This document shows, piece after piece, positions 17,343-26,062 of a stretch of DNA of 64,000 nucleotides. Position 1 is the first letter of the stretch. Each line of letters begins with the position of its first letter. The stretch comes from Pseudomonas cichorii. GTDB taxonomy: Bacteria; Pseudomonadota; Gammaproteobacteria; Pseudomonadales; Pseudomonadaceae. Made by a program: the position numbers and the translations under genes. A model generated the notes under the pieces. It ran no database searches and was not told the DNA's origin. It worked only from the letters and a program-made list of their open reading frames with translations. Where the stretch lies: positions 1 through 64,000 of the forward strand of contig NZ_BLVZ01000010.1 of the NCBI RefSeq assembly GCF_015471405.1, written 5' to 3'.

Positions 17343-17945
17343 CTAGCGCTCTACACCCAACAACATACGAGCGTAGTCCTCAAGGGGCGGACCAAGCAAA
17401 TCTTCAGGCTTGGTATCGTAAAGTGTCAGCAATCCGCCACGGCTGCGAATCCGGGCGCTGTCTATCAGATAACGAGTACTGGTTTCGATCAGCATCAACT
17501 GGATGACGCCACGGTCGATACCCAGGCGATCCACGGCTTCCTGATCGGCCCATTCATCGTAGGTCCCGATACGGTCATCAGCCTTGGCAAAGCGCGTGTA
17601 GAGCAAGTAGTGCGCACCGGCACTGCGCGCTTCGGTCATCGCCTCATCCAGACCTATCGGTGCCTGGGCACGGCGGACCATGGGGAAGTATTCGACAAAG
17701 CCTTTGAATGTTTCTTCAGCGACCACATTGGGACGCGGATAAGCACGGCCAGGCGGCACGAAAGCGCCCTGGGCGATATAGATGAAGGAGTCCGGCTGAA
17801 CGCGCCAGTTACCCAGACGACGGGTTTCACTGTGATCGAGCAGGCCCGCATCGCTGAACTGCTCACGAACCCCCTCCCCCATATCACTGACTTTCATGCA
17901 ACCACTCAACGCCAACAGCGTCAGCAATAAAACCAGGCTACGCAT
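17343..17945 (-). CDS. DUF4823 family lipoprotein
   Basis: A 200-residue lipoprotein. The signal peptide MRSLVLLLTLLALSGC ends in a lipobox with Cys 16. The start was set at ATG 17945 because GGGAGG lies 5 bases upstream; a tandem ATG at 17948 is the alternative. The mature part contains SFIYIAQGAFVPPGRAYPRPN, a Pseudomonas DUF4823 signature as I know it, and DEAMTEARSAGAHYLLYTRFAKADDR. It is probably an outer-membrane-attached protein of unknown role. It precedes the DUF1285 gene in one transcription unit. Confidence 0.78.
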   Translation of the reverse strand: MRSLVLLLTLLALSGCMKVSDMGEGVREQFSDAGLLDHSETRRLGNWRVQPDSFIYIAQGAFVPPGRAYPRPNVVAEETFKGFVEYFPMVRRAQAPIGLDEAMTEARSAGAHYLLYTRFAKADDRIGTYDEWADQEAVDRLGIDRGVIQLMLIETSTRYLIDSARIRSRGGLLTLYDTKPEDLLGPPLEDYARMLLGVER

Positions 17946-18031
17946 CATACCCTCCCAGATGCCGGTGACGGAAAACCGGCGAATGGTCGTCGGATGCAGC
18001 TTCCGCGCCAAACAAGACGCGAGAGGATCAA

Positions 18032-18084
18032 TGTGGGAGCGAATTCATTCGCGAGAGGCCGATGAATCCTACAAATGTGGGAGC
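18032..18084. repeat. REP-like element, degenerate
   Basis: Single copy of GTGGGAGCGAATTCATTCGCGA followed by a weaker inverted partner (GATGAATCCTACA) and a second GTGGGAGCC. It lies between the TetR and DUF4823 genes and belongs to the same family as the elements near 114 and 43878. Confidence 0.65.
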
Positions 18085-18109
18085 CAGCCATCAGACCTTT
18101 GAAATAGCC

Positions 18110-18763
18110 CTACAGGTCCGGTTTTGCATCCGGCAGTGGATCGCTGTCGCGCTTGCGCTTGTTGCCCATGCGCACGCCGATATCCATGAGGAAGTGGAAA
18201 AAGCCTTCCTGATCTTCCAGCACATTGCTCCAGAACGGCGAGTGATACAGCGCCACAGCGCCATGCACCAGCGCCCAGGCAGCACAGTAGTGGTAATACG
18301 GAGGCACATCTTCAAGCTTGCCTTCGGTAATCCGCCCTTTTATCAGCAAGGTCAGATGCTCGAAGTTCGAGGCGCGGATCTTGTGCAGCTCTTCAACCAG
18401 TTCGGGAACCTGATTGCCCTTGACGACTTTTTCTTCCAGACGATCGAAGAGGCGATAACGCTGCGGGTCGCGCATGCGGAACTCGAAGTAGGCACGCGAC
18501 AGCGCCTCCTTGTCCTTGTCGACGTCGGCAGAGTGCAGCAGCTCGTTCAAGTCGCGCTCGTAGTCGAGCATCAGCCGCAGATAGATCTCGGCCTTGGACT
18601 TGAAGTGCTTGTAGATCGTGCCTTTGCCTATGCCTACGGCATCCGCGATCATCTCGACGGTGACACTGTCTTCACCCTGTTCAAGGAACAGCTTTAGCGC
18701 GGTGTCGAGAATTTCCTGCTCACGGCGGCGAAATTCACGGATCTTACGAGGTTCTTTCTGCAT
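18110..18763 (-). CDS. TetR-family transcriptional regulator
   Basis: A 217-residue regulator. The N-terminal helix-turn-helix is FRRREQEILDTALKLFLEQGEDSVTVEMIADAVGIGKGTIYKHFKSKAEIY (residues about 8-57), the standard TetR signature. The C-terminal ligand domain is long and contains the segment LVHGAVALYHSPFW. ATG 18763 (MQKEPRKIREF) was chosen; a TTG at 18784 is in frame but less likely, and neither has a clear ribosome site. The gene is conserved next to the DUF4823/tatD region in Pseudomonas. Its target genes are not evident. Confidence 0.87.
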   Translation of the reverse strand: MQKEPRKIREFRRREQEILDTALKLFLEQGEDSVTVEMIADAVGIGKGTIYKHFKSKAEIYLRLMLDYERDLNELLHSADVDKDKEALSRAYFEFRMRDPQRYRLFDRLEEKVVKGNQVPELVEELHKIRASNFEHLTLLIKGRITEGKLEDVPPYYHYCAAWALVHGAVALYHSPFWSNVLEDQEGFFHFLMDIGVRMGNKRKRDSDPLPDAKPDL

Positions 18764-18884
18764 AAGAAGATCTGTAGGGATCAAAATCGAAGCCGCGTAT
18801 TATGCCCAAATGGCGCCAGATTGCACGGATCATCCGACCATCTCACCGCATATGGATGAATTGACGCCGCAATTACCCTTCTGG

Positions 18885-19529
18885 CTACTCAAGCGCAGGC
18901 CGCCCCACGAACTCCATGTAGCCGGTAATCACAACGTAAAGAGTGAAATAGGCAAAGATCAACGCCGAGGCAATATAAGACCACTTCAGCATCTTCTCGC
19001 CCATGAGCCGCCCACCCTGATGAGCCAGCGCGCACAGGGTAATCGACCAGACTACGCCCGCCGCGAGAAACCCTGCCAGAAAGGACGAAGCACTCGACAG
19101 GTCCGAGCCTTGCCGGGCAATCAGCGCCCCGCCAACTGCCGCGAACCACAGAATCGCACTGGGCGAAGACATGGCCAGGAAAATGCCGCGAAAGAACAAC
19201 GATGGTGCCGTAGTACCCAGCTGTGCGCCCCCGCTTTCGATACCGGCACTGACACCAACTGCACTTTTCATCATTTTGAAGCACAGGTAAGCCAGTACCG
19301 CCGAACCTCCCAGCCAGAGCACATAGCGCACCGCTTCATATTGCAGAAGGACAGCCATGCCCAGCATGGCCAGAACGGCGTACACCAGATCCCCTACGCA
19401 AGTCCCCAACCCCAGCCACAGCCCCCTGGAAAACCCTCGCTGCATTGAAAGCGTGATCATCGCGATATTGGCCAGCCCGATGTCCAGACACAGCGAAAGA
19501 CTCAGCAGGAAACCATTGGAAAACTCCAC
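18885..19529 (-). CDS. LysE-family amino-acid exporter
   Basis: A 214-residue inner-membrane protein with about six hydrophobic segments. The N-terminal part with GLGTCVGDLVYAVLAMLGMAVLL fits the LysE/RhtB translocator family, which exports amino acids by proton antiport. The SPSAILWFAAVGGALIA segment in the middle matches the conserved NPKxxLFF-like loop only loosely. The substrate cannot be inferred. It is transcribed toward tetR. Confidence 0.83.
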   Translation of the reverse strand: MEFSNGFLLSLSLCLDIGLANIAMITLSMQRGFSRGLWLGLGTCVGDLVYAVLAMLGMAVLLQYEAVRYVLWLGGSAVLAYLCFKMMKSAVGVSAGIESGGAQLGTTAPSLFFRGIFLAMSSPSAILWFAAVGGALIARQGSDLSSASSFLAGFLAAGVVWSITLCALAHQGGRLMGEKMLKWSYIASALIFAYFTLYVVITGYMEFVGRPALE

Positions 19530-19761
19530 TCACAACCTCGAAAACTCAGCCACCCTTGCAGTGCAATGAAGGCAATCAGGACAGGAAATGACTCGTCGGA
19601 CAGCGCCCGGAATCAAGAACATCGGAATTATCGCCCTATCGGCGTATTTCATTTCAAATCAGGGACTTTCAGTAAAGAGGTAAAAATCCACTCAGCAGAG
19701 CCGCTCATTGAGCAATCAATAAGCGGTTTAGTATTCCAAAACTGTTTAAAAAATGAACACC

Positions 19762-19768
19762 CTATACT
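19762..19768 (+). promoter_or_regulatory. Probable sigma-S/sigma-70 -10 element of rgsA
   Basis: CTATACT, the extended -10 form preferred by RpoS, about 7 bases before the inferred sRNA start. No good -35 TTGACA is present upstream, as expected for an RpoS-dependent promoter. Confidence 0.55.
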
Positions 19769-19774
19769 GGACGC

Positions 19775-19920
19775 ACCACAATCCTGATCAATACTCAAAA
19801 CGCTGGCGTGTCATACACCCCCAAGTGACAGGCCGGTAAAGGTGCCGATGGACAGCGTACCTTTGTTTTACTCCTAATGGTCTTAACCCGGTTTCACCCC
19901 CCAGAATCCGGGTTTTTTTT
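19775..19920 (+). ncRNA. rgsA: Small RNA RgsA (P16)
   Basis: The gap of 409 bases between lysE and tatD holds no credible protein gene. It has an RpoS-like -10, an RNA-like segment with ACCCCCAAGTGACAGGCC, and a strong terminator, directly after the 3' end of tatD. P16/RgsA is described as a Pseudomonas sRNA lying consistently downstream of tatD, under RpoS and indirectly Gac control and linked to peroxide resistance. Position, strand, terminator and promoter all fit. The 5' end is my estimate, and the published RNA is somewhat shorter. Confidence 0.75.
19885..19920 (+). terminator. Terminator of rgsA
   Basis: AACCCGG / CCGGGTT stem with a 16-base loop followed by eight T residues. Confidence 0.88.
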
Positions 19921-19938
19921 GCCTGAAATTAAGGAGCT

Positions 19939-20727
19939 TCAGCGCTTCGGCACACGCGCCAACGGAAACAGCCGGGCAAAGTTTTCGGTGGTCTGCTCGG
20001 CAAAACGCTCGTAGGGCTCGCCCCGCAACATCGCCAGGAACTCAGCCACTTCACGCACGTATTGCGGCAGATTTGGCTTGCCGCGATAAGGAATCGGCGC
20101 CAGATAGGGAGAATCGGTCTCGACCAGCAGGCGATCGGCCGGCACCTGTCGCGCCACATCCCGCAGCGCATCGGCATTGCGGAAGGTCACGATGCCGGAC
20201 AGCGAAATATAGAACCCCAGGTCCAGGGCCGCCCTGGCCATTTCCCAGTCTTCGGTGAAGCAATGCAACACGCCAGCCTGGGGCAAGGCGGCTTCACGCA
20301 ACAGGTTCAGCGTATCGGCACGCGCCCCACGGGTATGGACGATGACAGGTTTGCCCGTGGCACTGGCCGCCTGCAAGTGCAGACGAAAGGAGGCCTGCTG
20401 AAGCTCGGCGGCCTCGGGCTCATAGTGATAATCAAGGCCCGTTTCGCCAATCGCCACCACCCGCGGGTGATTCAGCTCGGACAGCAGCCAGTCCAGGGCA
20501 GGCGCTTCGCCAGGCTTGAGATCCAGCGGGTGAATACCCACCGAGCAGTCCACGTCGTCATAACGCTCGGCCAGAGCCTTTACGGCACCGGCATTGTCGG
20601 CACTGACACCGATGCACAGAAAATGCCCGACACCTCTGCCACGCGCGGCTTCAAGGGCAGCGTCCAGAGAGCCATCGTGCTGGGTGAGGTCAAGGCGGTC
20701 GAGGTGACAATGCGAATCTACAAGCAT
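19939..20727 (-). CDS. TatD-family metal-dependent hydrolase
   Basis: A 262-residue TIM-barrel hydrolase with the metal ligands of the family: SHCHLD at residues 4-9, a Glu in IGETGLDYHYE near residue 92, a His in VIVHTRGA near 130, HCFTED near 155 and ETDSPYLAP near 205. TatD proteins are 3'-5' DNA/RNA exonucleases or quality-control nucleases. This is one of several TatD paralogues usual in Pseudomonas (YcfH type, next to holB/tmk). It ends 18 bases from the rgsA terminator and starts 14 bases after pilZ. Confidence 0.92.
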   Translation of the reverse strand: MLVDSHCHLDRLDLTQHDGSLDAALEAARGRGVGHFLCIGVSADNAGAVKALAERYDDVDCSVGIHPLDLKPGEAPALDWLLSELNHPRVVAIGETGLDYHYEPEAAELQQASFRLHLQAASATGKPVIVHTRGARADTLNLLREAALPQAGVLHCFTEDWEMARAALDLGFYISLSGIVTFRNADALRDVARQVPADRLLVETDSPYLAPIPYRGKPNLPQYVREVAEFLAMLRGEPYERFAEQTTENFARLFPLARVPKR

Positions 20728-20741
20728 GGGTAAAGAGACAA

Positions 20742-21098
20742 CTACATCGTATGAGTGGGACGGTCGGACTTGAGAGCACCAACCAGATAGGTTTCGATCA
20801 GGTTACGAGCGGTATTGTCACCGTCGTTGAATTGCACGCCGACACCGGCAGCCCGGTTGCCCTGCGCGCCCTTGGGAGTGATCCAGGTCACCTTGCCGGT
20901 CACCGGAACCTTCTCCGGCTCATCCATCAGATTGAGCAGCATGAACACCTCATCGCCCAGCTTGTAGCTTTTGCTGGTGGGAATGAACAAGCCGCCATTC
21001 TTGATGAAAGGCATATAAGCCGCATACAGCACGGACTTGTCCTTGATGGTCAGGGACAGAATGCCGTTCCGTGGACCCGTACTAGGTGGCAAACTCAT
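20742..21098 (-). CDS. pilZ: Type IV pilus assembly protein PilZ
   Basis: A 118-residue single PilZ domain. It begins MSLPPSTGPRNGILSLTIKDKSVLYAAYMPFIKNGGLFIPT, closely matching Pseudomonas and Xanthomonas PilZ, the founder of the domain family. This group lacks the RxxxR c-di-GMP-binding motif at its N-terminus, and I see none here, so it probably acts by protein contact (PilB/FimX in Xanthomonas) rather than by ligand binding. It is essential for type IV pilus formation. It lies downstream of holB. Confidence 0.94.
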   Translation of the reverse strand: MSLPPSTGPRNGILSLTIKDKSVLYAAYMPFIKNGGLFIPTSKSYKLGDEVFMLLNLMDEPEKVPVTGKVTWITPKGAQGNRAAGVGVQFNDGDNTARNLIETYLVGALKSDRPTHTM

Positions 21099-21131
21099 TG
21101 CAACTCCTCAAAGGTTACCAAGACTGCGAGT

Positions 21132-22118
21132 CTACGCCTGTCCAGGCAGGCCTGCCCACTGCACCAGCAAAGCTTCAAGCAACAACACTCGATTGAGATT
21201 GGCCTTGGACATGACTTTCTGCCGCTGCGCCAGTACCCAGTCCTGAATCTCCAGCACCTTGGCACGAGGCGTCTTTTGCGCCAGATACTGCACGACCTTG
21301 CGCATATCGCTCAAGCCAAGCCCGTCTTCATCTTCGGTCAACTGGTAGCGCAGGATCAGGTGCGACCAGTCGCAGAACCAGTCGAAGAGCAGCAACAGCG
21401 GAATGTCCTTCCAGCCTTCCGCCAGCTGGGTCGGCGATTGCTGCTGCTTGAGCAGCTTTTTAACGCCATCCACCACCTGAGCCCGCTGCTCGCGGATGCC
21501 CTGAGCCTGAAGCGCAACCGCAGCCAGAGGCGAACCGGCAGCAAGGGTCAGCAGTTCCAGACGCTCATCATCCGTGCTGTCCGGCAAGGCTGTTGCCAGC
21601 CATTCCAGGCTGGCCTGCTCGCTGGGCAATGGGCAAGCCTGCTGCACGCAACGGCTTTTGATCGTTGGCAGCAACCGGCTGGGCTGGTGGCTGACCAACA
21701 GCAGAACAGTATTGCCCGAAGGTTCTTCAAGGCTTTTAAGCAGCGCGTTGGCAGCGTTGATGTTCATCGCCTCGACAGGCTCGATCAGCACCACCTTGCG
21801 CCCGCCCATCTGCGCGGTCTGCACGACGAAACTCACCAGATCGCGAACCTGATCGACCTTGATGGGCTTGTCTGCATCTTCAGGCTCCAGCACGTAATTA
21901 TCAGGATGGCTACCCGCCGCCAGCAACAGACAGGACTTGCACTGCCCGCAAGCATCGAGCCCTTCAGGGCGCTGGCACAACAAGGTGTGCATCAGACGCT
22001 CGGCCAGCGCTCGCTTGCCGATCCCCACAGGACCATGCAACAGGTAGGCATGGGCGTGCTGGGGACGACCGGCCATCTGTTGCCACAGAGACGTCTGCCA
22101 CGGGTAGGCTTCAGCCAC
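21132..22118 (-). CDS. holB: DNA polymerase III subunit delta'
   Basis: A 328-residue clamp-loader subunit. The start is GTG 22118 (VAEAYPWQ), overlapping the last codons of tmk by 8 bases, which matches the length of the P. aeruginosa protein. A longer upstream frame is only the tmk antisense of codons. The P-loop-like segment HGPVGIGKRALAERL is near residue 25, the zinc-binding cysteines are in CQRPEGLDACGQCKSC near 45-60, and VVLIEPVEAMNINAANALLKSLEEP near 115 is the family's core region. tmk-holB-pilZ is the standard order in Pseudomonas. Confidence 0.95.
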   Translation of the reverse strand: MAEAYPWQTSLWQQMAGRPQHAHAYLLHGPVGIGKRALAERLMHTLLCQRPEGLDACGQCKSCLLLAAGSHPDNYVLEPEDADKPIKVDQVRDLVSFVVQTAQMGGRKVVLIEPVEAMNINAANALLKSLEEPSGNTVLLLVSHQPSRLLPTIKSRCVQQACPLPSEQASLEWLATALPDSTDDERLELLTLAAGSPLAAVALQAQGIREQRAQVVDGVKKLLKQQQSPTQLAEGWKDIPLLLLFDWFCDWSHLILRYQLTEDEDGLGLSDMRKVVQYLAQKTPRAKVLEIQDWVLAQRQKVMSKANLNRVLLLEALLVQWAGLPGQA

Positions 22119-22743
22119 GTTGCCGCTCCAGCAACTCGGGCAGCAACGCATCCAGAGACGACTGAACCTGAACCAGTGTCTGCGCCGCATCCACCAAACG
22201 GTAACGGGCAGGCTCGGCTTGTGCCCGCGCCAGATAGGTACTGCGCACAGCATCAAAAAACGCCCGGCCTTCCTGCTCGAAACGGTCCAGTCGGCCGCGG
22301 GCGGCAGCACGCGCCAGGCCCACTTCAACCGGCAAATCGAACACCAGCGTCAGGTCTGGACGCAAGGCACCCTGGACAAAAGTTTCCAGCGCCGCGATGC
22401 GCTCATGGGACAAACCGCGTCCGCCGCCTTGATAGGCATAGGTGGCATCCGTGAAACGGTCACACAGGACCACCTCACCACGCGCCAGTGCAGGGCGAAT
22501 GACTTCGGCCAGATGCTGGGCGCGGGCGGCGAATACCAGCAACAGCTCGGTATCGGCAGACATGGCTTCGTCGCTGGGTGCCAGCAGCAGCTCACGAATA
22601 CGCTCGGCCAGTGGCGTGCCGCCGGGTTCACGGGTCAGCAGTACCTCGACACCCTGGGCGCGCAATTGCGCTGCCAGATAATCACGGTTGGTGCTTTTGC
22701 CGGCGCCTTCCGGGCCTTCAAGGGTGATGAACAAGCCAGTCAC
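22111..22743 (-). CDS. tmk: Thymidylate kinase
   Basis: A 210-residue kinase that converts dTMP to dTDP. GTG 22743 is the probable start (MTGLFITLEG), with TTG 22749 as an alternative. The P-loop EGPEGAGKST is at residues 9-18, the DRF-type motif in LCDRFTDATYAYQGGGRGL near residue 92 binds dTMP, and the lid region is around AAARGRLDRFEQEG near 145. It overlaps holB and follows mltG by about 20 bases, in the mltG-tmk-holB-pilZ-tatD unit. Confidence 0.95.
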   Translation of the reverse strand: MTGLFITLEGPEGAGKSTNRDYLAAQLRAQGVEVLLTREPGGTPLAERIRELLLAPSDEAMSADTELLLVFAARAQHLAEVIRPALARGEVVLCDRFTDATYAYQGGGRGLSHERIAALETFVQGALRPDLTLVFDLPVEVGLARAAARGRLDRFEQEGRAFFDAVRSTYLARAQAEPARYRLVDAAQTLVQVQSSLDALLPELLERQRG

Positions 22744-22762
22744 AGGCAATCCTTAGTTATTT

Positions 22763-23890
22763 TCATTGCGAGGCCGAATCTGTTGGCGGTGCATCGGGCG
22801 TAGCCGCAGGTTGAGACTCCGGGGAAGTCGAACCGGACCCGGCAGGTGCTACCGGAATGGGTGCCGGGCTGGATCGGTAATCCGCACGACGCTTGAGCTG
22901 ATATTCGCGTACCGCTGCGTTGTGGGCATCCAGGTCGTCGGAGAACACATGGCTGCCATCCCCTTTGGCTACAAAGTACAGGCTGGTGCCTGATACGGGA
23001 TTGAGGGCAGCATTAATGGCTTCTCGCCCGGCCAGAGCAATCGGTGTCGGCGGCAAGCCGGAAATGACGTACGTGTTGTAAGGCGTCGCCTCTTTCAGGT
23101 TGGCCCGGGTCAGCTTGCCGTTGTAGCGCTCACCCATGCCGTAGATCACTGTCGGATCGGTTTGCAGCAGCATGCCCAGCGCCAGGCGACGGACAAACAC
23201 CCCGGCAATTTCACCGCGCTCGCGAGGCACGCCGGTTTCCTTTTCAACCAGCGAGGCCATGATCAAGGCCTGGTACGGGTCCTTGTACGGCAAATCCGCC
23301 GCCCGCTTGCTCCACTCCTCCTCCAGCACGTCTTCCAGACGGTTGTAGGCCTGCTTGAGCAATTCGGCATCGGTCATGCCGCGCACATAGCGGTAGGTGT
23401 CGGGAAAGAAACGCCCTTCAGGGAAGACATCGGAATGTCCAAGCCTGGCCATCAACTGGCTGTCGCTCAATCCGCTCAGGGTCTGTTCAAGTTTGGGCTG
23501 TTTGGCCAATGCAGCGCGTACCTGCCGGAAGTTCCAGCCTTCCACCAGCGTCAGGCTGTACTGCACGACTTCCTTGCGCTTCCAGACACCAAACAGCGCC
23601 TGTACGTCCATGCCCGGCGTCATGCGATATTCGCCACTGTGCAGCGGCTGCTCGGCCAGATTGAAACGCCAGTAAAGACGCAGCCAGAAGGCATCCTTGA
23701 TCACGCCGTCGGCCTGCAGGCGATTCAACACCAGGGACGGTGAAGAGCCGACAGGTACGTCCAGCAGTTGTTCCTGGGTGACATTCAGAGGTTGCCTCAA
23801 CGCTTCCCGTTGCTGCCACCAGGCAAAGCCCAGCGCCAGACCTGCCAGGACTACAGCGATTTCCAGCAATACCAGTATTTTTCGGATCAC
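22763..23890 (-). CDS. mltG: Endolytic murein transglycosylase
   Basis: A 375-residue YceG/MltG protein. An N-terminal membrane anchor (LVLLEIAVVLAGLALGFAWW) is followed by a LysM-like region (VPVGSSPSLVLNRLQADGVI) and the catalytic domain. The catalytic Glu lies in ASLVEKETGVPRERGEIAGVF near residue 213. It cuts nascent peptidoglycan strands and sets glycan length. Unlike the E. coli enzyme it has a 40-residue Pro/Ser/Ala-rich C-terminal tail. pabC is immediately upstream and tmk downstream, the conserved pabC-mltG-tmk-holB order. Confidence 0.94.
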   Translation of the reverse strand: MIRKILVLLEIAVVLAGLALGFAWWQQREALRQPLNVTQEQLLDVPVGSSPSLVLNRLQADGVIKDAFWLRLYWRFNLAEQPLHSGEYRMTPGMDVQALFGVWKRKEVVQYSLTLVEGWNFRQVRAALAKQPKLEQTLSGLSDSQLMARLGHSDVFPEGRFFPDTYRYVRGMTDAELLKQAYNRLEDVLEEEWSKRAADLPYKDPYQALIMASLVEKETGVPRERGEIAGVFVRRLALGMLLQTDPTVIYGMGERYNGKLTRANLKEATPYNTYVISGLPPTPIALAGREAINAALNPVSGTSLYFVAKGDGSHVFSDDLDAHNAAVREYQLKRRADYRSSPAPIPVAPAGSGSTSPESQPAATPDAPPTDSASQ

Positions 23891-23893
23891 GAA

Positions 23894-24709
23894 TCAGTTA
23901 TCCAGAAGTGCTCGAGCAATGTCTTGCAGTTTACGGGTGAGCGGACCAACCGGCCAGTTCAGCCTTGAAAAGCCACGCACCGGCCACACCCCATAAACGC
24001 TATTGCACAGAAACAGCTCATCCGCCTGTTCAAGGTCGGACAAGTGCAGGTCACGGATATCGACAGCAATACCCTGATTTCGTGCCTGATCCAGCAACTC
24101 GGCACGCATCACGCCCGCCACGCCACAGCGACTCAGGTCAGCGGTCAGCAAGCCACCCTCGCGAACCAGAAACAGATTGCTGTAGACCCCCTCGATCACG
24201 CGACCGGAGGTATCGCACATCAGGCCTTCAGCATGCTCGCTGTCTTGCCACTCGGAACGGGCCAGCACTTGCTCCAGACGATTCAGATGCTTGATGCCAG
24301 CCAGCAACGGCTGCTCGGCCAGTCGGGTCTTGCAAGGAAAAAGACGTACACCCTGCTCGGCATGGGCTGGCGGATAAGCAGGCGCCGGAGCACCCTGAAG
24401 AATGCGGCGCGAACGGGTATCAGCGGCTGGAGCATAACCGCGCTGGCTATCGCCACGGGTCAGAATCAGCTTCATGACCCCGTCGCCCAGTTGCGCAGCG
24501 AAGCGGGTCATTTCAGTACGAAGCAGCGCCTGATCGGCTGGAATGGCCAAACGACTACAGGATGTTTCAAGACGCTGCAAATGACGCTCGAAGAGCAACG
24601 GCTGGCCATTCCTGACGGCGATGGTTTCAAATACACCATCGCCATAGGCAAGACCTCTGTCCTTGAGGGGCAGAGAGTCTTCGGGACAGCCATCAACCCA
24701 GGCGAGCAT
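23894..24709 (-). CDS. pabC: 4-amino-4-deoxychorismate lyase
   Basis: A 271-residue PLP enzyme of the fold-IV aminotransferase family. It releases pyruvate from aminodeoxychorismate to give p-aminobenzoate for folate. LKDRGLAYGDGVFETI lies near residues 15-30, the PLP lysine is in LAGIKHLNRLEQVLAR near residue 140, and EGVYSNLFLV near 175 is the usual phosphate-side motif. ATG 24709 overlaps the fabF stop as TGATG, so translation is coupled to fabF. Confidence 0.93.
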   Translation of the reverse strand: MLAWVDGCPEDSLPLKDRGLAYGDGVFETIAVRNGQPLLFERHLQRLETSCSRLAIPADQALLRTEMTRFAAQLGDGVMKLILTRGDSQRGYAPAADTRSRRILQGAPAPAYPPAHAEQGVRLFPCKTRLAEQPLLAGIKHLNRLEQVLARSEWQDSEHAEGLMCDTSGRVIEGVYSNLFLVREGGLLTADLSRCGVAGVMRAELLDQARNQGIAVDIRDLHLSDLEQADELFLCNSVYGVWPVRGFSRLNWPVGPLTRKLQDIARALLDN

Positions 24710-25953
24710 CACTCGCTGAACCGACGGAACACCAGCGAGCCGTTGGTACCGCCAAATCCGAAGGAGTTGGAGACTGCAACATCGATCGGCATGCGACGCG
24801 CCTCATGAGGCACGAAGTCCAGATCACAGCCTTCGTCCGGCTCATCCAGGTTGATGGTTGGAGGAGCGACCTGATCGGCAATCGCCAGCACACTGAAAAT
24901 CGCCTCGACCGCGCCTGCAGCACCCAACAGGTGACCGGTCATGGACTTGGTGGAGCTGACTGCCAGCTTGTAGGCGTGATCACCGAACACCGACTTGATC
25001 GCCGAGGCTTCAGCCAGGTCGCCAGCAGGTGTCGAAGTACCGTGAGCATTGATGTACTGGACCTGATCGGTATTGAGCTTCGCATCGCGCAGCGCATTGA
25101 CGATACAACGTGCAGCACCGGCACCGTCATCGGGTGGCGAAGTCATGTGATAGGCATCACCACTCATGCCGAAGCCGACCAGCTCGGCATAGATGGTCGC
25201 GCCACGCGCCTTGGCGTGCTCAAGCTCTTCGAGCACCAGTGCGCCCGCACCATCGGAGAGGACGAAACCGTCGCGCCCCTTGTCCCACGGACGGCTGGCA
25301 CGCGCCGGGTCGTCGTTGCGGGTAGACAATGCACGCGCCGCACCGAAACCGCCCATGCCCAGACCGCAGGCAGCCATTTCGGCGCCGCCGGCGATCATGA
25401 CGTCAGCTTCGTCGTAAGCGATATTGCGCGCCGCCATGCCGATACAGTGCGTAGCCGTGGTACAGGCTGTGGCAATGGCGTAGTTAGGACCCTGTGCCCC
25501 CAAATGGATGGACAGGAATCCGGAAATCATATTGATGATCGAGCCCGGTACAAAAAACGGAGAAATCCGCCCCGGCCCCTGCTCATGCAGCAGACGACTG
25601 CTGTTTTCGATGTTGGTCAGACCACCGATACCCGACCCCATGGCAACGCCAATGCGTTCGCGGTTGGCATCCGTGACCTCAAGACCCGCATTGCGCACAG
25701 CCTGAAAGCTGGCGGCCAGGCCGTATTGAATAAAGAGATCGAGCCGACGCGCTTCCTTCGGCGCCAGGTATTCTTCGACATTGAAGCCTTTGACCGAACC
25801 ACCGAAGCGGGTGGTGAAGGCCGAAAGGTCCGTGTGCTCGATAAGGCCAATGCCACTGCGGCCCGCCAGAATACCTTGCCAACTGCTGGGTACATCGTTA
25901 CCCAATGGCGAAAGCATGCCCATCCCGGTGACCACGACGCGTCTACGCGACAC
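24709..25953 (-). CDS. fabF: 3-oxoacyl-ACP synthase II (KAS II)
   Basis: A 414-residue condensing enzyme that elongates acyl-ACP and converts palmitoleoyl to cis-vaccenoyl chains. GTG 25953 (VSRRRVVVTGMGMLSPLG) has GGAGAG upstream and was preferred to the in-frame codon at 25980. The catalytic Cys is in IATACTTATHCIG near residue 163, and the two His are in NAHGTSTPAGD near 303 and SMTGHLLGAAGA near 340. The C-terminal FGFGGTNGSL is typical. It follows acpP, from which it is separated by a hairpin that may limit readthrough. Confidence 0.96.
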   Translation of the reverse strand: MSRRRVVVTGMGMLSPLGNDVPSSWQGILAGRSGIGLIEHTDLSAFTTRFGGSVKGFNVEEYLAPKEARRLDLFIQYGLAASFQAVRNAGLEVTDANRERIGVAMGSGIGGLTNIENSSRLLHEQGPGRISPFFVPGSIINMISGFLSIHLGAQGPNYAIATACTTATHCIGMAARNIAYDEADVMIAGGAEMAACGLGMGGFGAARALSTRNDDPARASRPWDKGRDGFVLSDGAGALVLEELEHAKARGATIYAELVGFGMSGDAYHMTSPPDDGAGAARCIVNALRDAKLNTDQVQYINAHGTSTPAGDLAEASAIKSVFGDHAYKLAVSSTKSMTGHLLGAAGAVEAIFSVLAIADQVAPPTINLDEPDEGCDLDFVPHEARRMPIDVAVSNSFGFGGTNGSLVFRRFSE

Positions 25954-25997
25954 AGGACTCTCCTTCTCTATTATTGACAAGACATCGCTTTTTCAAA

Positions 25998-26035
25998 GAA
26001 AAAACCGCACGCCGGTAAGAGCAGTGCGGTTTTCA
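25998..26035 (-). terminator. Attenuator-like hairpin between acpP and fabF
   Basis: On the minus strand AAAACCGCAC / GTGCGGTTTT with a 13-base loop and then TTC. It lies about 30 bases after the acpP stop and upstream of fabF. It probably terminates most acpP transcripts and lets some through, which fits the much greater need for AcpP. Confidence 0.7.
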
Positions 26036-26062
26036 CATCACAGCAACAACGATTACAAAGTC

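Noticed and set aside
22119..22328. 70-codon upstream extension of holB
   Set aside because: It overlaps tmk in another frame and has Trp/Arg-rich shadow sequence. GTG 22118 gives the known HolB N-terminus.
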